64,000 bases of DNA, taken from positions 1,718,501 through 1,782,500 of the forward strand of contig NZ_CP096563.1 in assembly GCF_023221595.1 (NCBI RefSeq), given 5' to 3'. This document shows positions 56,064 to 64,000 of this stretch, one piece after another (position 1 is the stretch's first letter; each line of letters begins with the position of its first letter). This DNA comes from Rhodococcus qingshengii JCM 15477. Lineage in GTDB: Bacteria > Actinomycetota > Actinomycetes > Mycobacteriales > Mycobacteriaceae. The notes beneath the pieces are model-generated. The model ran no database searches, was not told the origin of the DNA, and worked only from the letters and a program-made list of their open reading frames with translations. A program made the translations under genes and the position numbers.

Positions 56064-56173
56064 GCCCGGAATCGTCTCACGCGGGGCCCGGTTCGACCGG
56101 AAAACTCGCCTCGAGCACCGAAGTCCTACACCCTGTCGTTGTCAGATTCGACAGAACTGGGACACTGGAAGCC

Positions 56174-57499
56174 GTGACTGTGTCTTCCGGTGATCCCGAC
56201 GTGCATGCAACGAACTCCGCTCGGCTCTTCGAACGTGCCGGCAACGTGATTCCGGGTGGCGTCAACTCGCCCGTCCGCGCGTTCGGTTCGGTCGGCGGAA
56301 CACCGCGATTCATTCGCGAAGCATCCGGCTACACCCTCACCGATGTCGACGGAAACAACTACGTCGACCTGGTGTCGTCCTGGGGTCCGATGATTCTCGG
56401 GCACGCTCACCCGGCAGTCGTCGAAGCCGTTCGCGAAGCAGCCCTCGGAGGTCTCTCCTTCGGTGCGCCGACCGAAGGCGAAGTTGCCCTCGCCGAGGAA
56501 ATCGTCGCCCGCGTCGCGCCCGTGGAAAAGGTTCGCCTGGTCAACTCCGGAACCGAAGCCACGATGAGCGCAGTCCGCCTCGCCCGCGGATTCACCGGGC
56601 GGACCAAGATCGTCAAGTTCTCCGGTTGCTACCACGGCCACGTCGACGCCCTTCTCGCCGACGCCGGATCCGGCCTCGCGACGTTCGGGCTGCCGACCTC
56701 TCCCGGCGTGACCGGCGCTCAAGCAGAAGACACCATCGTCGTGCGCTACAACGATCTCGACGCGGTGGCCGCGGCGTTCGAGGCCAATCCCGGGGCCATC
56801 GCGTGTGTCATCACCGAAGCTGCCGCCGGAAACATGGGCGCCGTCGCACCGCTTCCCGGTTTCAACGAGGGTCTGCGTCGTCTCACCCGTGAGCACGGCG
56901 CACTCCTGATCATGGACGAGGTGATGACCGGATTCCGCGTCAGTGCCTCGGGTTGGTACGGCATCGACAACGTCGCAGGCGACCTCTACACCTTCGGCAA
57001 GGTCATGAGCGGCGGCCTGCCCGCCGCAGCATTCGGCGGCCGCGCCGACATCATGGGCCACCTCGCACCGGACGGTCCCGTCTACCAGGCAGGCACCCTC
57101 TCGGGTAACCCCGTAGCCGTCGCCGCCGGACTCGCGAGCCTGCGCGCCGCCGACGCCGAGGTGTACGCCAAGCTCGGCCGGAACGCGACCGCCCTCGGCG
57201 ACCTCATGACCCAAGCACTCACCGCCGAAGGCGTCGAACACCGAGTGCAGTACGCAGGCACCTTGGTGAGCGTGTTCTTCACCGAGAACACGGTGACCAA
57301 CTACGACGAAGCCAAAGCCGCGCAGACCTGGCGATTCCCCGCCTTCTTCCACGCACTGCTCTCCCGCGGCGTGTACCCGCCGCCGAGCGCGTTCGAAGCG
57401 TGGTTCGTCTCCGCAGCACTCGACGATCGAGCCTTCTCGATCATCGCCGACGCCATGCCTCACGCAGCCAAGGCCGCAGCTGCTGCCGTCAAGCCCTGA
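56174..57499 (+). CDS. hemL: Glutamate-1-semialdehyde 2,1-aminomutase
   Basis: 441-residue PLP enzyme making 5-aminolevulinate from glutamate-1-semialdehyde. [48 protein letters not shown] and the Schiff-base lysine Lys276 in [17 protein letters not shown] are intact. GTG start at 56174. Heads the operon that continues with a phosphatase and the cytochrome c maturation genes, joining heme supply to heme attachment, as in Rv0524-Rv0529. Confidence 0.96.
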   Translation: MTVSSGDPDVHATNSARLFERAGNVIPGGVNSPVRAFGSVGGTPRFIREASGYTLTDVDGNNYVDLVSSWGPMILGHAHPAVVEAVREAALGGLSFGAPTEGEVALAEEIVARVAPVEKVRLVNSGTEATMSAVRLARGFTGRTKIVKFSGCYHGHVDALLADAGSGLATFGLPTSPGVTGAQAEDTIVVRYNDLDAVAAAFEANPGAIACVITEAAAGNMGAVAPLPGFNEGLRRLTREHGALLIMDEVMTGFRVSASGWYGIDNVAGDLYTFGKVMSGGLPAAAFGGRADIMGHLAPDGPVYQAGTLSGNPVAVAAGLASLRAADAEVYAKLGRNATALGDLMTQALTAEGVEHRVQYAGTLVSVFFTENTVTNYDEAKAAQTWRFPAFFHALLSRGVYPPPSAFEAWFVSAALDDRAFSIIADAMPHAAKAAAAAVKP

Positions 57500-57565
57500 C
57501 CAGTTCCCATTCCAGAACACCCGCACGCTTCCGACATCCATCATCTTCAGCGAGGACCCTCGACT

Positions 57566-58225
57566 GTGACCGACGCCGATCACCCCGACCACACGTCCAC
57601 CCGCACCATCGTCCACGTCCTGCGCCACGGCGAAGTACACAACCCGCGCGGGATCCTCTACGGACGGCTCCCGGGCTTCCGGTTGTCGGTGGCGGGCGAA
57701 GCTCAGGCTCGTGCGGTCGCGTCGGTGCTCGCCGATCACGACATCACCCACGTGGTCGCGTCGCCGCTGCAGCGGGCGCAAGAGACCGCGACTCCGATCG
57801 CCGAGGCACACAAGCTCGACATCGTCACGGACGAAAACCTGATCGAGGCAGGCAACGAGTTCGAGGGTCTCAAGGTTGCCGTCGGGGACGGTGCGCTCTC
57901 GCGTCCGCGTCACTGGTGGAAACTGCGTGACCCGTTCACCCCGTCCTGGGGCGAGCCCTACCTGCAGATCGCGCATCGCATGCTCGCAGCCGTCAATGCC
58001 GCACGCGTCGCGGCAGTCGGACACGAAGCCGTCGTCGTCAGCCATCAGCTTCCGGTCTGGACTCTGCGTCGATTCCTGCAGGGTGAGCGTCTGTGGCACG
58101 ATCCCCGTCACCGTCAGTGTGGACTGGCGTCGTTGACGTCACTGGTCTACGAAGGCGACACCCTGGTCGACATCGTCTACTCCGAACCTGCCGGCGCCTC
58201 CGACCCGAGAGTGACAGGAGCATGA
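57566..58225 (+). CDS. Histidine phosphatase family protein (Rv0525-like)
   Basis: 219 residues. The phosphohistidine motif is LRHGEVHNPRGILYGR, with VASPLQRAQETATPIAEA and AVVVSHQLPVWTLRR carrying the second histidine. Related to phosphoglycerate mutase-like phosphatases; substrate unknown. Start GTG 57566. Overlaps the TlpA-like gene by ATGA, so it is part of the hemL-ccs operon. Confidence 0.88.
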   Translation: MTDADHPDHTSTRTIVHVLRHGEVHNPRGILYGRLPGFRLSVAGEAQARAVASVLADHDITHVVASPLQRAQETATPIAEAHKLDIVTDENLIEAGNEFEGLKVAVGDGALSRPRHWWKLRDPFTPSWGEPYLQIAHRMLAAVNAARVAAVGHEAVVVSHQLPVWTLRRFLQGERLWHDPRHRQCGLASLTSLVYEGDTLVDIVYSEPAGASDPRVTGA

Positions 58226-58827
58226 TTTCGCGCCGCATCGCCGCAGCATTCGCAGCCGCTGCGTCGGCGATGCTTCTTCTCTCGTCCTGCGCGACCGGCG
58301 ACGACGCCGTCGCACAGGGCGGAACTTTCGACTTCGTCTCACCGGGCGGACAAACCAAGATCTTCTACGATCCGCCGTCCGACCGAGGCACCATCGGCAA
58401 GCTCTCCGGGCCCGATCTGATGAACGAAGGTCAGAAGGTCGGTGTCGAGGACTTCGAGGGCAAGGTCGTCGTCCTCAACGTCTGGGGTCAGTGGTGCGGA
58501 CCGTGCCGCGCCGAAGCCGACGACCTGGAACAGGTCTACGAGCAGACCAAGGATTCGGGCGTGCAGTTCCTCGGCATCAACGTCCGCGACGACACCAAGA
58601 ACAAAGCGCAGGACTTCGTGGTCGACAACAAGGTCTCGTACCCGTCGATCTACGACCCGTCGATGCGTTCGCTGATCGCCCTCGGTGACGGCTACCCCAC
58701 GTCGGTCATTCCGACGACGATCGTCCTGGACCGCCAGCATCGCGTCGCCGCGGTGTTCCTCCAAGAACTTCTCGCCGAGGATTTGCTGCCCGTCGTCCAG
58801 CGAGTAGCTCAGGAAGACGCGCAGTAA
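58222..58827 (+). CDS. TlpA/ResA-like thioredoxin lipoprotein
   Basis: 201 residues. Lipoprotein signal with lipobox LLSSC (Cys23). A thioredoxin fold follows with active site WCGPC (Cys92, Cys95) in [17 protein letters not shown] and the cis-Pro region [11 protein letters not shown]. It would reduce apocytochrome c cysteines outside the membrane, receiving electrons from CcdA, whose gene is 3 nt downstream. Corresponds to Rv0526. Confidence 0.93.
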   Translation: MISRRIAAAFAAAASAMLLLSSCATGDDAVAQGGTFDFVSPGGQTKIFYDPPSDRGTIGKLSGPDLMNEGQKVGVEDFEGKVVVLNVWGQWCGPCRAEADDLEQVYEQTKDSGVQFLGINVRDDTKNKAQDFVVDNKVSYPSIYDPSMRSLIALGDGYPTSVIPTTIVLDRQHRVAAVFLQELLAEDLLPVVQRVAQEDAQ

Positions 58828-58829
58828 AG

Positions 58830-59678
58830 ATGACAACCACGACCACTACGCTGCTGGCCGGCAGCGACACATTGAGTGCCGGTGTGGGCGAAGCGTTTCA
58901 GAACGCGGCGTCGTCCGGTCCGCTTCTGCTCGCCCTCGGCGCCTGTGTGCTCGCCGGTCTGGTGTCGTTCGCTTCACCGTGCGTCGTGCCGCTCGTTCCC
59001 GGCTACCTGTCCTACCTGGCCGGCGTCGTCGGTGCCGACGCTCCCGCGATCACCGCCGAAGAGGCGAAGACGCGGACGATCACCCGGAGCAGTCGACTGA
59101 GGGTGGCCGGTGCGGCCGGACTGTTCGTCGCGGGCTTCACCGTTGTGTTCGTCCTCGCGACCGCGTCGGTATTCGGCGTGATCTCCACGCTGCTCGTCAA
59201 CCGCGAGGTCCTGATGCGAGTGGGCGGTGTCGTCACCATCGCAATGGGTCTCGTCTTCATCGGGCTGATTCCGGCGCTGCAGAAGGACGTTCGTTTCGAA
59301 CCGCGTCGCGTGTCGTCACTGGTGGGTGCGCCGCTGCTCGGGGGAGTGTTCGCTCTGGGCTGGACGCCGTGCCTCGGTCCGACATTGGCAGGCGTGATGT
59401 CCGTAGCGGCGGGAACCGACGGGATGACCGCCGCGCGTGGTGTCACGTTGATCGTCGCGTACTGCATCGGACTCGGCCTGCCGTTCATCATCTTGGCGCT
59501 GGGATCGGCGCGCGCGCTGACCGGCGTCGGCTGGTTGCGTCGTAATGCACGCACCATTCAAATTTTCGGCGGAATCATGTTGGTGGCAGTGGGAATCGCC
59601 CTCGTCACCGGCGCGTGGGACCAGTTCGTCGGCTGGGTTCGCGACGCATTTATCTCGGAGGTGACGCTGCCGATATGA
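58830..59678 (+). CDS. ccdA: Cytochrome c biogenesis protein CcdA
   Basis: 282-residue membrane protein with six or so helices. Redox cysteines are in [20 protein letters not shown] (helix 1) and [12 protein letters not shown] (helix 4), the signature pair of CcdA. It passes reducing power from the cytosol to the TlpA-like lipoprotein. ATGA overlap with resB. Confidence 0.94.
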   Translation: MTTTTTTLLAGSDTLSAGVGEAFQNAASSGPLLLALGACVLAGLVSFASPCVVPLVPGYLSYLAGVVGADAPAITAEEAKTRTITRSSRLRVAGAAGLFVAGFTVVFVLATASVFGVISTLLVNREVLMRVGGVVTIAMGLVFIGLIPALQKDVRFEPRRVSSLVGAPLLGGVFALGWTPCLGPTLAGVMSVAAGTDGMTAARGVTLIVAYCIGLGLPFIILALGSARALTGVGWLRRNARTIQIFGGIMLVAVGIALVTGAWDQFVGWVRDAFISEVTLPI

Positions 59679-61339
59679 CAGCTGACGACAATAACGACCA
59701 CCCGAAACCCGTGCTGCCGAAGCAGTCGGTGATCGGTCGAGTCGTTGCACTCGGGCGCAACACCTGGCGCGGGCTCACCTCGATGCGGACCGCGCTGGTA
59801 CTGCTGTTCCTCCTCGCGCTCGCTGCGATCCCCGGCGCCCTGCTGCCACAGCGAACCCTCAACGAGGGCAAGGTCACCGACTACATCGCCGCGCGTCCGA
59901 CGCTCGGTCCGTGGATGGACCGCCTCGAATTGTTCGACGTGTTCAGCAGTTTCTGGTTCACCGCGATCTACGCACTGCTCTTCATCTCGCTGGTCGGCTG
60001 CATCCTGCCGCGTTGCGTGGAGCACGCGAAGGCGCTGCGCACCCGTCCGGTGAATGCGCCGCGCAATCTTGCTCGCCTGCCGCACCACACCAAGAGCGTC
60101 GTGGACGGCGAGACTCCCGACGAACTTGCTGCCCGGGTGTCGAAAGAACTGCGCGGGTGGCGCGTCGAAACGCGTCGCGGCGATTCGAAATCACGACGCG
60201 AAGGCGAGATCACCATCTCGGCGGAGAAGGGATACCTCCGCGAGTTCGGCAACCTCGTGTTCCACCTCTCGCTGGTCGGATTGTTGATCGCGATCGCCGC
60301 GGGCAAGTTGTTCGGCTACGAGGGCAATCGCATCGTCATCGCCAACGACGGCCCCGGGTTCTGCACGACCTCGCCGGCAGTGTTCGACTCCTTCGTCGCC
60401 GGTCTGAGCCTCGACGGCACCGGCATGACCCCGCTGTGTGTACGTGTGAAGAATTTCCAGGCCGACTACCTCGAGACCGGTCAGGCCGAGATGTTCACCT
60501 CGGACATCTCGTACCAGGCAGGCGACGACCTCGAGTCCGATACCTGGCGGGACACGACCATCCAGGTGAACCACCCGCTGCGGATCGCCGGCGATCGTGT
60601 GTACCTGCAGGGACACGGATATGCGCCGACGTTCACCGTCACGTTCCCGAACGGTGAGACCCGCACCGAGACGCTCCAGTGGCGTCCGGACGACGCCACG
60701 ACGTTCCTGAGCAGTGGCGCGATGCGCTTCGACCCGCCGGGCGGCATGTATCCCGATGCGGACGAGCGTCGGAAGAATCAGATTGCCATCGAAGGATTGT
60801 TCGCGCCCACCGCGCTGTTCCACGGCAACCTGCTGTCGTCGAGTTACCCGGCGATGAACGATCCGGCAGTCGCCATCGACATCTACAAGGGCGACACCGG
60901 ACTCGATACCGGTAACCCGCAATCGCTGTTCGAACTCAACACCGAACTGATCAATCAGGGCCGACTGGTCAAGCAGGATCGAGTCAATCTGTTTCCGGGG
61001 GAGAGCGCGACGCTTGCCGACGGAACCCAGGTGCGATTCGATGGTGCCGTCGACTTCGTGAACCTGCAGGTCTCCCACGATCCCGCTCAGGTGTGGGTGT
61101 TGGTTTCGGCGTTGACCATGATGGCGGGCCTACTCGTCTCGCTCGTGATCAAGCGTCGCCGCGTCTGGGCACGTATCTATCCAGATGACGAACGACGTAC
61201 TGTAGTAGAACTTGGTGGGCTTGCCCGCACCGACCACGCAGGCTGGGGCGACGAGTTCGACCGCCTCGCCGACCGCTTGCTGAAAAGCAATCCGACCACC
61301 GCGGTGAACCAACCGCACGCGCAGGAGAACGCCCGATGA
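59675..61339 (+). CDS. resB: Cytochrome c biogenesis protein ResB
   Basis: 554 residues. Transmembrane segments near residues 38-58 ([19 protein letters not shown]), 90-110 and 195-215 ([21 protein letters not shown]), a large extracytoplasmic domain, and a final helix ([20 protein letters not shown]). With CcsB it forms the system II heme export and cytochrome c synthase complex. ATGA overlaps on both sides. Confidence 0.93.
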   Translation: MTADDNNDHPKPVLPKQSVIGRVVALGRNTWRGLTSMRTALVLLFLLALAAIPGALLPQRTLNEGKVTDYIAARPTLGPWMDRLELFDVFSSFWFTAIYALLFISLVGCILPRCVEHAKALRTRPVNAPRNLARLPHHTKSVVDGETPDELAARVSKELRGWRVETRRGDSKSRREGEITISAEKGYLREFGNLVFHLSLVGLLIAIAAGKLFGYEGNRIVIANDGPGFCTTSPAVFDSFVAGLSLDGTGMTPLCVRVKNFQADYLETGQAEMFTSDISYQAGDDLESDTWRDTTIQVNHPLRIAGDRVYLQGHGYAPTFTVTFPNGETRTETLQWRPDDATTFLSSGAMRFDPPGGMYPDADERRKNQIAIEGLFAPTALFHGNLLSSSYPAMNDPAVAIDIYKGDTGLDTGNPQSLFELNTELINQGRLVKQDRVNLFPGESATLADGTQVRFDGAVDFVNLQVSHDPAQVWVLVSALTMMAGLLVSLVIKRRRVWARIYPDDERRTVVELGGLARTDHAGWGDEFDRLADRLLKSNPTTAVNQPHAQENAR

Positions 61340-62298
61340 CAACGAACGAGACACTCGCGCAGTACAGCGACTGGGCCTTCAAGTCCGCCTTCACCGTGCT
61401 CGTGCTGGCGTTTGTGCTGCTCATCGTGCAGTACGCGTCGGCCAGAGCAAAGGCGGTTCAGGACAAGGAACTGGTCTCCGCCGGCGGTGTCGACGCATCC
61501 GTGCCTGGCAGGGTCGCGGAGACTCCGAGCAAGTCGCTCTCGGAACGATTCGGCGGAATGGGCCGAGCTGTCCTGGTCGTCGGAACGGTGCTGATCATCG
61601 CGTCGATCGTGCTCCGCGGATTTGCGACGGAACGATTCCCGCTCGGCAACATGTACGAATTCGTGGCGATGGCGTGTGCGGCGTCGTTGCTGGTCGGGCA
61701 CGTCCTGTTGATCAAGCCGGCGTACCGTCCGATGTGGGTCTTCTTGCTGGTGCCGGTTCTGATCTTGATGTTCCTCGCCGGCACGGTCCTTTACGCCGAC
61801 GCGGCTCCCGTGGTTCCGGCGCTGCGCTCGTACTGGCTTCCGATTCACGTGACGATCGTCAGCGTCGGTTCCGGAATCTTCATGATCGGCGGTATCGCGA
61901 GCCTTCTGTTCCTGCTGCGACTGAAGTTCCCGCCCGGTGACGAAGGCACGAGCATCGGTGGCCGGATCGCAGAGCGACTGCCGGATGCCCAGACTCTCGA
62001 CCGCTTGGCGTACAAGAGCACGATCATCGCGTTTCCGCTGTTCGGCGCCGGCGTCATCCTCGGTGCCATCTGGGCGGAAGCTGCGTGGGGACGCTTCTGG
62101 GGTTGGGATCCGAAGGAGACGATGTCCTTCATCGCCTGGGTGATCTACGCGGCCTACCTGCATGCGAGGGCAACGTCCGGGTGGCGCGAGACGAAGGCCG
62201 CCTGGATCAACATCGCCGGTTTTGTTGCGATGCTGTTCAATCTCTTCATCATCAACATGGTCGTCTCCGGCTTGCACTCCTACGCGGGACTCACCTGA
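61336..62298 (+). CDS. ccsB: Cytochrome c synthase subunit CcsB (CcsA family)
   Basis: 320-residue multi-pass protein. The heme-handling WWD domain is AAWGRFWGWDPKETMSFIAW, flanked by the conserved histidines HVTIVSVGSG and YLHAR. It presents heme to apocytochrome c together with ResB. Naming of CcsA/CcsB varies; this is the WWD-containing subunit equivalent to Rv0529. Last gene of the hemL-ccs operon. Confidence 0.94.
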   Translation: MTTNETLAQYSDWAFKSAFTVLVLAFVLLIVQYASARAKAVQDKELVSAGGVDASVPGRVAETPSKSLSERFGGMGRAVLVVGTVLIIASIVLRGFATERFPLGNMYEFVAMACAASLLVGHVLLIKPAYRPMWVFLLVPVLILMFLAGTVLYADAAPVVPALRSYWLPIHVTIVSVGSGIFMIGGIASLLFLLRLKFPPGDEGTSIGGRIAERLPDAQTLDRLAYKSTIIAFPLFGAGVILGAIWAEAAWGRFWGWDPKETMSFIAWVIYAAYLHARATSGWRETKAAWINIAGFVAMLFNLFIINMVVSGLHSYAGLT

Positions 62299-62441
62299 TC
62301 CTCTCGAGGTACCGTGGGTGGCTGCCGACCGGTCTGTAGGTATTACCGGTAGGTACGTCAGGGGCGGGCAACAGTTACGATGCAGCTTGGCGAATTACTA
62401 GCTGTCTGGTAGCTGTGGGATCGACGAGGGGGAGCGGCGAG

Positions 62442-64000
62442 ATGGCCGACAAGATTGAAGACGCCGGAGCAGGATTGTGGGAGCCGGTGCGCCCTGCCGA
62501 GCCGACGCGGCCCGAGCCGCGCGCATCCGCGCCCGAGCCGTCATCGGACTCGGTTCCCAGCGACGTTCGTAGTCTCTTCGTGGCCCCGGTCGACTCCGGG
62601 CCGCTCCAGCAAGTCGCCGGCCAGGCGCCCGGTGCACCCGCCGCTCCGCCGACGACGACCCCAGCGGCTCCGCTACCAGGTCCCAAGACTCCGGTCATCC
62701 AGTATCCGGCAGCGCAGCCAGGCCCGATCAACGGTCAGTTCTCGACCTCGCCTGCGATGCCGATGCAGACCTACGAACCTACGAATCGTGGAGGGTCGCT
62801 TCCGGATTCACGAACTGGCGTTCCGCAGCCTGTTCAGAATTCGCAGCCTGTTCGGAACCTGCAGCCTGTCCAGAATTCGCAGCCCGGCCCGACGGCGCAT
62901 TCATCCGCGAGACCGCTCCAGCAACCGCAGGCACCTTTTTCGCCCGGCGTCCATCCGCCCAATCCCGCGATTCGGCAGTTCGGTCATCCCGGCGCTGCGC
63001 CGGTGCAGAACGGCCACGCCCTCCAGAATGGTCAGGCCGTGCCGATGGCCCCGCCGACGGCGCCACCTACTCGCGCTCCGATGCCGCAGACCGGACTCAC
63101 CTCGGCTCCGGACAGTCGCTTCGAGTCCGCTCTCCCGATGACTGCGCAAGATCTCTCGGCTGCGCTCCTCGTCAAGCGGCCTGTCCGGCCTGCCCCGGTG
63201 GGCGGCTGGCGCAAGGCGCTGTACACGTTGTCCGGCCGATCGGTGAACCTCGGAAACGGTGCAAAAGAGCAGCACCTCGTCGAGTTGACGCGCCAGATCA
63301 ACCAGCCGCTGCAGGGCTGCTACAAGGTTGCGGTGCTCAGTCTCAAAGGCGGCGTCGGAAAGACCACGACCACAGCGACACTGGGGTCGATGTTCGGCTC
63401 GATCCGCGGCGATCGCGTCGTCGCTGTCGATGCAAACCCCGACCGGGGAACGCTGAGCCAGAAGATCCCGCTCGAAACTCCGGCAACAGTGCGAAACCTG
63501 CTGCGCGACGAGAACAGCATCGAGAAGTACAGCGACGTCCGTGGCTACACATCGCAAAATCGACACCGGCTCGAAGTGCTTGCCTCCGACAGCGATCCAG
63601 CAGTTTCAGAGGCCTTCAGCGGTGGGGACTACACGCGCACGGTCGACATGCTCGAGAAGTTCTACAGCATAGTTCTGACCGACTGCGGCACCGGATTGAT
63701 GCACTCGGCGATGCAGGCCATTCTCGAAGGTGCAGATTCGTTGATCGTCGTCAGTTCCGGTTCCGTCGACGGTGCACGTAGCGCCTCCGCAACACTTGAT
63801 TGGCTCGACGCTCACGGTTACAGCAGGCTGGTCGCCACGTCCGTAGCTGTCATCAACGCGGTACGGCCTCGCTCGGGCAAGGTTGATCTGCCGCGGGTCG
63901 TCGAGCACTTCGAGCAGCGCTGTCGAGCGGTGAAACTGATTCCGTTCGATCCGCATTTGGAAGAGGGCGCCGAAATCGATCTGGACCGGCTGCGTCCAGG
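62442..64000 (+). CDS. MinD/ParA-like ATPase with disordered N-terminus, 3' end outside window
   Basis: About 519 residues are visible before the right edge. The first 230 are Pro/Gln/Ala-rich and probably disordered, including imperfect repeats of QPVQNSQPVRN. The ATPase domain begins near residue 300: VAVLSLKGGVGKTTTTATLG (deviant Walker A), VVAVDANPDRGTLSQK, then VLTDCGTGLMHSAMQ and VVSSGSVDGARSA. ATG 62442 follows GAGGGGGA. Matches Rv0530 by position. Proteins of this shape include ESX-associated EspI-like ATPases; membrane-associated regulatory roles are possible. Confidence 0.87.
   Translation, partial: MADKIEDAGAGLWEPVRPAEPTRPEPRASAPEPSSDSVPSDVRSLFVAPVDSGPLQQVAGQAPGAPAAPPTTTPAAPLPGPKTPVIQYPAAQPGPINGQFSTSPAMPMQTYEPTNRGGSLPDSRTGVPQPVQNSQPVRNLQPVQNSQPGPTAHSSARPLQQPQAPFSPGVHPPNPAIRQFGHPGAAPVQNGHALQNGQAVPMAPPTAPPTRAPMPQTGLTSAPDSRFESALPMTAQDLSAALLVKRPVRPAPVGGWRKALYTLSGRSVNLGNGAKEQHLVELTRQINQPLQGCYKVAVLSLKGGVGKTTTTATLGSMFGSIRGDRVVAVDANPDRGTLSQKIPLETPATVRNLLRDENSIEKYSDVRGYTSQNRHRLEVLASDSDPAVSEAFSGGDYTRTVDMLEKFYSIVLTDCGTGLMHSAMQAILEGADSLIVVSSGSVDGARSASATLDWLDAHGYSRLVATSVAVINAVRPRSGKVDLPRVVEHFEQRCRAVKLIPFDPHLEEGAEIDLDRLRP

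Noticed and set aside
1..64000. tRNA, rRNA, CRISPR, insertion sequence or prophage genes
   Set aside because: No transposase, integrase, phage structural gene, regularly spaced repeat array or recognisable cloverleaf was seen on either strand.

Overview
The window is high-GC actinobacterial chromosome, most likely Rhodococcus (species not determinable by eye; the R. erythropolis group is plausible). The evidence is mycothiol glycosyltransferase MshA, SenX3/RegX3, the 33-residue ribosomal protein bS22, a wax-ester/diacylglycerol acyltransferase, many GTG starts and 4-nt ATGA/GTGA gene overlaps. From memory, the gene order from about 9.5 kb onward follows the Mycobacterium tuberculosis block Rv0486 to Rv0530, broken by two Rhodococcus-specific insertions. 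I see no tRNA, rRNA, insertion sequence, prophage or CRISPR array.

Layout. 0-9.5 kb: an accessory region. It opens with a sulfate-ester scavenging locus (TauD/AtsK-type dioxygenase and arylsulfatase on the minus strand; a leaderless polycysteine leader peptide and a ROK regulator on the plus strand). A LysR regulator, a tocopherol-cyclase-like protein, two hotdog or SnoaL-type small proteins, a PIG-L deacetylase, an MFS exporter and an alpha/beta hydrolase follow. 9.5-20 kb: mshA, a YbjN protein, an acyl-CoA synthetase, gpmA, senX3-regX3, a Ppx-type phosphatase and its neighbours. 20-27.6 kb: first insertion, a glycerolipid operon (WS/DGAT, PlsB, HAD-PlsC) with TetR and MerR regulators and a thioesterase. 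27.6-41.5 kb: proC, a BldC-type HTH protein, a hairpin-rich intergenic stretch, bS22, an epimerase and acyltransferase, an HAD protein, a glutaredoxin, rex-hemA-hemC-hemD-hemB with a good Rex operator, small membrane proteins and a CsoR-type regulator.

41.5-56 kb: second insertion and the most interesting part. A TetR gene with palindromic operators faces cysQ-cysD-cysNC. These are followed in the same direction by a frameshifted SnoaL gene, an SDR, a PAPS-type sulfotransferase, a DUF1214 protein, an orphan substrate-binding lipoprotein and an LLM flavin enzyme. No APS/PAPS reductase is present, so the set makes, uses and recycles PAPS, which fits a dedicated sulfation pathway better than cysteine assimilation. 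A second TetR/membrane-protein pair with a triple operator and a large acyl-CoA oxidase-type enzyme close this island. 56-64 kb returns to core genes: hemL, a phosphatase, the cytochrome c maturation operon (TlpA-like, CcdA, ResB, CcsB) and a MinD/ParA-like ATPase cut by the right edge.

The two ends of sulfur chemistry therefore sit in one window: release of sulfate from esters (0-4 kb, with a predicted cysteine-sensing leader) and transfer of sulfate onto an unknown acceptor (42-48 kb). Heme synthesis, Rex and cytochrome c maturation form a redox/respiration theme in the conserved part. Enzyme names rest on motifs and family resemblance read by eye; no search was run.
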